64,000 nt of DNA from NCBI GenBank assembly GCA_050730855.1, contig JBOHNU010000006.1, forward strand, positions 20,712 to 84,711. Direction: 5' to 3'. This DNA is from DASRJJ01 sp050730855. GTDB taxonomy: Bacteria > Patescibacteriota > Saccharimonadia > Saccharimonadales > UBA4665. The translations under genes and the position numbers were made by a program. Positions within the stretch are counted from its first letter, which is position 1. Each line of letters starts with the position of its first letter. Shown here in pieces: positions 59,300 to 64,000 of the stretch. The notes under the pieces are model-generated. The model made no database searches. It saw only the letters and a list, made by a program, of their open reading frames with translations, and was not told the DNA's origin.

Positions 59300-59567
59300 C
59301 GTTCATTTTTTTGAGTTGCTATAATGTTCGCACAGGTTCCTTCGCATTGCAACCATGTAAATATTAACTATTGTTGTGAAATAATCTACCAGACTATATC
59401 TGTAATATGTAGAGTTATTGGATAAAGCAGATAATGAACATACATGCTTGCGGCGATGGCTGCGATGTCGTCTTCGTCGAGTTCTGCTTGGCTGATACGA
59501 GGGTAGAGCATACGCAGACATACTACATTTCCTTTACCTCAATTAACCTGTAAAATAGCTATATCCT
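59300..59567. other. Intergenic region, one weak short frame
   Basis: About 268 bp between the surface-protein genes and the aminotransferase. It holds only a short frame (see 59386-59511) and an AT-rich promoter-like end before 59568 (TAAAAT about 11 bp upstream of the ATG). I see no terminator or repeat here. Confidence 0.5.
59386..59511 (-). pseudogene. Short frame resembling a transferase N-terminus (possible relic)
   Basis: 41 codons. RISQAELDEDDIAAIAASM resembles the N-terminal helix of DegT-type aminotransferases (ELDEEDIAAV...), which is striking next to the intact DegT gene on the opposite strand. It ends in a hydrophobic run and a TAG. It is too short to judge and may be chance. 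Confidence 0.2.
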
Positions 59568-60653
59568 ATGCGAAAAAAACAATCAAGGATTAATGTTACC
59601 AAAACGTTCTTGCCTCCTATTGGGGAATATCAGGAATATTTGGAAAAAATTTGGGACAGCGTGTGGCTAACAAACCAAGGCCCTCTGTTACAGCAGTTCG
59701 AGGCCCAAACCGAGCAGTACCTAGGCGTTAAGAATTTGCATTTTGTATCCAACGGCACGTTGGCGCTGCAGGTTTCCTTACATGCCCTCGGCATTAATGG
59801 CGGCGAAGTCATCACGACACCTTTTTCGTACGTAGCGACCACTTCAACCATTTTATGGGAACGCTGCAAGCCAGTGTTTGTGGATATCGAACCTACTAGT
59901 TTGTGTATCGATCCAACCAAGATTGAGGCCGCCATCACTAAAGAAACAAAAGCAATTATGGCAGTTCATGTGTTTGGCCATCCTTGCGACGTAGAAAAAA
60001 TAGAAAAGATAGCCAAAAAACACAAGCTCAAAGTTATTTACGACGGAGCGCACGCTTTTGGAGTGCAGTACAAAGGCCAGTCCATATTTAATTATGGCGA
60101 CGTTTCTATTTGCAGCTTCCACTCGACCAAGCTGTTTCACACGATAGAGGGCGGCTGTGTAATCACACCTAGCAAAGCAATTAGTGACAAAGTGGAGCTT
60201 ATTAAGCGGTTTGGACATCACGGGGACGATCATTACATGCTTGGCATTAATGCTAAGGCAAACGAATTCCAAGCCGCCATGGGACTTTGTAATTTTAAAT
60301 ACATTAGCGAGATTCTAGAAAAACGCAAACAAGTAGTGGATTTGTACGATACACTTTTGGGCGACGCCATTCGCCGCCCAAGCGTCCGAAGAGGCGCTAC
60401 TAAAAACTACGCCTATTACCCCGTTATTCTAAAAGACGAAAAAGAATTGCTCAGAGTTATGGATAGATTGGCTACCCAAAACATTTTTCCACGCCGCTAT
60501 TTCTACCCATCGCTCAATACCTTGCCCTATCTGGAAGAAGCTGGCGACTGCCCGGTTTCCGAAGATATTTCCACACGTATTCTTTGTCTACCGCTCTATC
60601 CGGAGTTAGAAGAAGATGTTATAAAAATAATTTGTGAAGTTATTACGAAATGA
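59568..60653 (+). CDS. DegT/DnrJ/EryC1 family sugar aminotransferase
   Basis: 361 aa. A PLP-dependent enzyme that makes amino sugars on NDP-4-keto (or 3-keto) sugars. The Schiff-base lysine is K188 in SFHSTKLFHT, followed by the EGG. GRHGDDHYMLG-like region near 221 and the last third (HVFGHPCDVE near residue 133) are typical. A glycan-modification role follows from the neighbours: it overlaps the ATP-grasp gene by 4 bp (ATGA). Confidence 0.93.
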   Translation: MRKKQSRINVTKTFLPPIGEYQEYLEKIWDSVWLTNQGPLLQQFEAQTEQYLGVKNLHFVSNGTLALQVSLHALGINGGEVITTPFSYVATTSTILWERCKPVFVDIEPTSLCIDPTKIEAAITKETKAIMAVHVFGHPCDVEKIEKIAKKHKLKVIYDGAHAFGVQYKGQSIFNYGDVSICSFHSTKLFHTIEGGCVITPSKAISDKVELIKRFGHHGDDHYMLGINAKANEFQAAMGLCNFKYISEILEKRKQVVDLYDTLLGDAIRRPSVRRGATKNYAYYPVILKDEKELLRVMDRLATQNIFPRRYFYPSLNTLPYLEEAGDCPVSEDISTRILCLPLYPELEEDVIKIICEVITK

Positions 60654-61936
60654 AACAAAACGTTTTGATCTTCCCATGTGGCTCAGAAATCGGATTAGAG
60701 GCTCACAAGGCTCTGCGGTTTTCGACCCATTTTAACTTGGTAGGTGCTTCCTCGGTAGACGACCACGGAAAGTTTGTTTTTGAAAATTATGTTGGCGACC
60801 TGCCGTTTGTAACAGCGCCAGATTTTTTAGATAAAGTAAACGAAGCAGTCGACTCATACAAAATCGATTTTATCATCCCGGCTCACGACAACGTGTTGCT
60901 ACAGTTGGCCAAAGCAAAAGCAGCGGGGAAACTACACTGCGAGCTGATTACTTCGCCTCTTAAAACGTGTGAAATAGCTACCTCAAAGCTCAAGACGTAT
61001 AATTTCTTTAAAGATATTTTGCCGATCCCCCATGTTTTTAAAACTGTAGACGAGGTAAAAAAGGTCGACTTGCCGGTTTTTCTAAAACCAGAAGTTGGTA
61101 ACGGGTCGCGTGGGACTCAAACCGCCAAAACCCTCGAGGATATCACATTTTATACCGAAAAAGACCCGTCACTATTGCTATTAGAATTTTTACCCGGAAA
61201 AGAGTTTACGGTTGACTGCTTTACAAACAGGCACAGTGAGTTGTTATTTTGTAAAGCCCGCCAACGCGCGCGAATAGGCAACGGCATAAGTACCAATTCT
61301 ATGCATGTGGCTAGTGAGCGGTTTCAAAAGCTCGCCGAAACCATTAACAAGTATCTTGCCTGGCGTGGCGTGTGGTTTTTTCAGGTTAAAGAAAACGCCA
61401 AGGGCGAATTGGTGCTGGTGGAAATCGCGCCGCGCGCCGCGGGCACTTCGGGCTTGGCTCGCGGCAAAGGGGTAAACTTACTTCTTCTTAGCCTATTCGA
61501 CGCACTGGGTTATGACGTTGACGTGTTTGAGAACAGTTACGAGATGGTGATCGATCGCGCTCTGCAAAACCGCTACAAACATAACATAACCTACAAACAC
61601 GTCTATCTGGATTTTGACGACCTGGTTATTTTTGATGGCAAGGTTAACCCCGAGGTTATGGCGTTTGTGTATCAATGTCTCAACCAAAAAGTTGCCATTC
61701 ATTTAATTACCAAGCACCAAGATGACATTGAAAAAACGCTTAAAAAATATCGACTAAACGGTATTTTTGATGACATAATTCATATTAAAAAAGAAGATGA
61801 AAAGGCGCACTACATAAAAGAAAAAGAAGCTATATTTATTGACGATTCGTTTGCCGAACGCAAAAAAGTGCACTATAATTGCCACATTCCAACTTTTGAC
61901 GGTCACATGATAGAAGGTCTAATAGAAAAGTTTTAA
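60650..61936 (+). CDS. ATP-grasp ligase with C-terminal HAD-like domain
   Basis: 428 aa. Residues about 1-300 are an ATP-grasp (carbamoyl-phosphate-synthase-like) fold: FLKPEVGNGSRGTQ near 146-159, LLLEFLPGKEFTVDCF near 178-193 and VLVEIAPRAAGTSG near 255-268. Residues about 315-425 resemble a HAD domain: DFDD at 321-324, HLITK near 350 and IFIDDSFAERKK near 397-407. It probably ligates an amine, perhaps the aminotransferase product or an amino acid, to a carboxylate, with the HAD part acting on a phosphate. Overlap with the aminotransferase suggests coordinated expression. Confidence 0.86.
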   Translation: MKQNVLIFPCGSEIGLEAHKALRFSTHFNLVGASSVDDHGKFVFENYVGDLPFVTAPDFLDKVNEAVDSYKIDFIIPAHDNVLLQLAKAKAAGKLHCELITSPLKTCEIATSKLKTYNFFKDILPIPHVFKTVDEVKKVDLPVFLKPEVGNGSRGTQTAKTLEDITFYTEKDPSLLLLEFLPGKEFTVDCFTNRHSELLFCKARQRARIGNGISTNSMHVASERFQKLAETINKYLAWRGVWFFQVKENAKGELVLVEIAPRAAGTSGLARGKGVNLLLLSLFDALGYDVDVFENSYEMVIDRALQNRYKHNITYKHVYLDFDDLVIFDGKVNPEVMAFVYQCLNQKVAIHLITKHQDDIEKTLKKYRLNGIFDDIIHIKKEDEKAHYIKEKEAIFIDDSFAERKKVHYNCHIPTFDGHMIEGLIEKF

Positions 61937-61946
61937 GGGAGCTTAC

Positions 61947-62582
61947 ATGATAGAAGGTCAACAATTAAGAGAAATGCGAATTACTCTTCGGGACGAAGGG
62001 ATTGCAGTTTTTCAGCTTGAAGCACCTGGCGATCCTCTCCATAGTTCTCCGTGGGATGCGCCATGGTTGACTGATCCGGCGTTTAGCGCAATTCACGACA
62101 GCATGAAAGGCAGCACGCTGGTCGACCGCAATCGCTGCTACAGTCTTTACGAGTTAGCCGGGCAAACTCGGGATGTACCCGGGGACGTTTTGGAAGTTGG
62201 TGTTTGGCGTGGTGGAACGACGGCGCTTTTGGCTCAATCAGCACCGGAGCGAACCGTTTACGCTGCAGATACTTTTACCGGCGTGGTTAAGGGTTCGGCT
62301 CTTGACCCACATTATAAAGGTGGCGAACATGCCGATACCACCCGTGAGCTTGTCGAAAGCCTTCTGGGTGACCTAGGTGTTTCCAACGTCGTCATTTTAG
62401 AGGGTATTTACCCAGATGATACGGGAACTATTATTGCCGACAAAGCCCTGTCTCTCGTACATATCGATGTTGACACGCATGATTCTGCGGCTGACGCTTT
62501 TCATGCTTGTGGCCCAATGTTTCTCCTGGAGGGGTGGTGGTTTTTGATGATTACAGCTTTCGATCGGCTTGCGGTGGAATAG
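61947..62582 (+). CDS. TylF-family methyltransferase, frameshifted at the 3' end
   Basis: 211 aa as read. A class I SAM-dependent fold with SLYELAGQTRDVPGDVLEVGVWRGGTTALLA near residue 54-84 and HIDVDTHDSAADAF near 172-185. After FLLEG at 62534 the frame runs into a stop at 62580-62582, but a +1 frame continues with the family's expected VVVFDDYSFRSACGGIGVFV... to a TAG at 62666-62668, just before the next gene's ribosome binding site. One missing G in GAGGGGTGG explains this. It modifies a sugar or lipid by O-methylation. GGGAG lies 6 bp before the ATG. Confidence 0.82.
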   Translation: MIEGQQLREMRITLRDEGIAVFQLEAPGDPLHSSPWDAPWLTDPAFSAIHDSMKGSTLVDRNRCYSLYELAGQTRDVPGDVLEVGVWRGGTTALLAQSAPERTVYAADTFTGVVKGSALDPHYKGGEHADTTRELVESLLGDLGVSNVVILEGIYPDDTGTIIADKALSLVHIDVDTHDSAADAFHACGPMFLLEGWWFLMITAFDRLAVE

Positions 62583-62677
62583 GAGTGTTTGTTGATAACC
62601 TTAAAGGCGACCCCGACAAGCTGTTCGTCTCTAATTTAAATGGTCAAGGATATATTATTAAAAGGTAGAGGTATTTT

Positions 62678-63220
62678 ATGGGCGACGTTTCGGAAATGGA
62701 TATTGAACATCTTAAACTAATTCGGCAAAATGTTAGTGATTTTATAGCGCGAGCCGGAAAAGAATACGATAAACCCGGTGTGTTGGTATTGGACGTGGCA
62801 CCGCAAGATCACGAGGGAGCCAAGCCATATTTTAAGCAAGCTACAGTAGAGACTTTGGACATTGATCCAAAATCCGGCGCAACATATATTGCCGACCTAT
62901 GCGCCGATAACACAAAAACTATCCCGTCTGACTGTTTTGACTATATTGTTTGCACCGAGGTGCTAGAACATACACTCCAACCATTTGATGCCGTCAAAGA
63001 TATGGAACGCATGCTCAAACCGGGCGGGTTAGTATTTGCTTCTTCGCCGTTTAACTTTCGCATCCACGGCCCGCTGCCCGATTGCTGGCGGTTTACCGAG
63101 CACGGCTGGCGCGCTCTATTTAAGGATTTTGAGATCGTCGAGCTAAAAGCGCTGGAAACACAAGACAGGTTTCTGGCCCCTATTCACTACACGTTGATCG
63201 CCAAAAAGCGCGCCAACTAA
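62678..63220 (+). CDS. Class I SAM-dependent methyltransferase
   Basis: 180 aa, no signal or membrane helix. GVLVLDVAPQDHEGA (motif I region, with a degraded GxGxG), ETLDIDPKSGATYIADLCAD (acidic motif II), DYIVCTEVLEHTLQPFDAVKDMERMLKPGG typical of Methyltransf_11. The substrate is unknown, probably a sugar or lipid in the glycan pathway. An AGAGG ribosome binding site lies 8 bp before the ATG and just after the TylF gene's expected stop. Confidence 0.87.
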   Translation: MGDVSEMDIEHLKLIRQNVSDFIARAGKEYDKPGVLVLDVAPQDHEGAKPYFKQATVETLDIDPKSGATYIADLCADNTKTIPSDCFDYIVCTEVLEHTLQPFDAVKDMERMLKPGGLVFASSPFNFRIHGPLPDCWRFTEHGWRALFKDFEIVELKALETQDRFLAPIHYTLIAKKRAN

Positions 63221-63230
63221 CAATCTGTAA

Positions 63231-63839
63231 TTACAATCCAGCCACGGCGTGCGCAGCGGCTGCTTTGCCGATTGCCCAGCGGTGGCCAACAATAAAGTTT
63301 TTTTGCTGAGCTTCGACAAGCTCCGCAACACTAAAGAATTGTCCGGCTGGAAGCGGTTGAGTGGGGTCAACTACTTCGACGCCAGCATGTAGCATGGCTG
63401 TAAGTTCCAGGCTTCGGTTGCCCCGGCGGAGTCTAGAACCCCAAAGGAAAGGCCCGTCCGTCAACCGAACACCGCCTTGAAGTTCATTCTTTAACAACCG
63501 GTTGACTACTTGGCCAAAGGTATCATCGGGATTAAAATCTGGAGCATCAAAATCAATAGTCTCATCGTGAGGAACAGTATCTGACCATGCCCGGACGACG
63601 GTGCCAGGAATGTGCCATTTATCTGCCCATTTAAAATCATCAGTAGCCGGACGTTGCGTCAATAACGCTTCGGTTTCGCCGGTATCGGGATTAGTTCGAA
63701 ACGGCAACAGTTCAACTGTGGCCAGACAAATTTTACGGGCCAAGGCCAGGAAAACGTCGTACGGCAATAAGCCAGCCTCATTCGGTTGTACCCTATCGAC
63801 TAGGTCTGCTGTAATAGCATGCCGATCTTCAGGCGGCAA
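63231..63839 (-). CDS. NUDIX-like hydrolase, probably truncated at the 5' end
   Basis: 202 aa from a TTG at 63839, but coding-like sequence continues upstream in frame (RTRQEILAQIDTLPPEDR) with no good start codon before a stop at about 63910. The core (LATVELLPFRTNPDTGETEALLTQRPATDDFKWADKWHIPGTVVRAW) has a NUDIX-type fold, but the classic GX5EX7REUXEEXGU box is not clear: FGQVVNRLLKNELQGGV is only a loose match. Function would be hydrolysis of a nucleotide-linked or phosphorylated compound. The lost 5' end coincides with a neighbouring mobile-element-like start. Confidence 0.55.
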   Translation of the reverse strand: MPPEDRHAITADLVDRVQPNEAGLLPYDVFLALARKICLATVELLPFRTNPDTGETEALLTQRPATDDFKWADKWHIPGTVVRAWSDTVPHDETIDFDAPDFNPDDTFGQVVNRLLKNELQGGVRLTDGPFLWGSRLRRGNRSLELTAMLHAGVEVVDPTQPLPAGQFFSVAELVEAQQKNFIVGHRWAIGKAAAAHAVAGL

Positions 63840-63922
63840 TGTATCAATTTGTGCTAGTATTTCTTGACGGGTACGTCCATTCCGTTTTGAATCAGGACAC
63901 CCGGTGACACAAAATAGTCACC

Positions 63923-64000
63923 ATGAGAAAAGCACCGAAGGTATCGGCCGTCGAGCGGAGCGAGCTACAGATACTGCACGAGAAAGGTTATTCGGCTCGG
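63923..64000 (+). CDS. N-terminus of a probable transposase (partial)
   Basis: 26 codons to the window end: MRKAPKVSAVERSELQILHEKGYSAR. The ERSELQ...GYSAR helix-turn-helix-like opening resembles the start of IS30-family and related transposases. An inverted repeat GGTGAC (63903-63908) / GTCACC (63917-63922) sits just before the ATG and could be an element end. The gene is cut by the window, so the family is a guess. Confidence 0.45.
   Translation, partial: MRKAPKVSAVERSELQILHEKGYSAR

Overview
The window looks like a chromosome segment of a Candidatus Patescibacteria (CPR) bacterium, most likely of the Saccharibacteria (TM7) type. The evidence is a pilin/VirB6/PrgI/TraC/VirB4 type IV secretion-like cluster with attached peptidoglycan hydrolases, a MurE-like ligase without its usual N-terminal domain, a small CPR-style protein (DUF5663-like), many short membrane proteins, and the rpmH-dnaA-dnaN-recF origin neighbourhood. 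UGA is used as a stop (for example the ends of the genes at 31191 and 52961), so the Gracilibacteria/Absconditabacteria code 25 does not apply. The placement is inferred from gene content, not from a tree.

Layout. 0-9.6 kb: housekeeping and stress genes, mostly on the minus strand (msrB, mscL, argS, a DUF1361 membrane protein, a PIG-L deacetylase, a phosphoglucose/phosphomannose isomerase, groEL and groES under a CIRCE element, a PIN relic and the MurE-like ligase). 9.6-13.6 kb: two large unrecognised membrane-anchored proteins and a small helical one. 13.7-17.9 kb: tsaD, a candidate small RNA or valS leader, valS and a frameshifted relic. 17.9-24 kb: zip and a Fur-type regulator with overlapping divergent promoters, an XRE-HAD fusion, two small membrane proteins among four tRNA genes (three Ser, one Arg), comF and hsp20. 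24-41.3 kb: a type IV secretion or pilus-like system (six pilin-like proteins, VirB6, PrgI, TraC-like protein, VirB4, an M23 endopeptidase protein, a lysozyme-VanY protein, a membrane protein and a Tat lipoprotein). It is interrupted by an AAA/DUF4143 gene that is flanked by a perfect 105-bp duplication of the start of prgI. 41.3-47.4 kb: recF, dnaN, dnaA, then rpmH, rnpA, yidC and khpB, with DnaA-box-like sites in both dnaA flanks (probable oriC). 47.4-63.2 kb: a surface-glycan locus with glycosyltransferases, an O-antigen ligase/polymerase, a Wzm/Wzt exporter, an M23-like repeat protein, a sugar aminotransferase, an ATP-grasp-HAD fusion and methyltransferases. 63.2-64 kb: a NUDIX-like gene with an eroded 5' end beside the start of a probable transposase gene.

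How the parts fit. The secretion-like cluster carries its own wall-cutting enzymes, so it probably builds a trans-envelope machine for DNA uptake, host attachment or effector delivery. The glycan locus would make and export a surface polysaccharide. Across the window at least fourteen genes have a -10 box ending 6-7 bp before the start codon, which predicts leaderless mRNAs. The genes that do have ribosome binding sites are mostly internal operon genes or stress genes.

All calls come from reading the sequence. No database search was run. Family names rest on recognised motifs, and start codons were chosen from RBS or promoter spacing.
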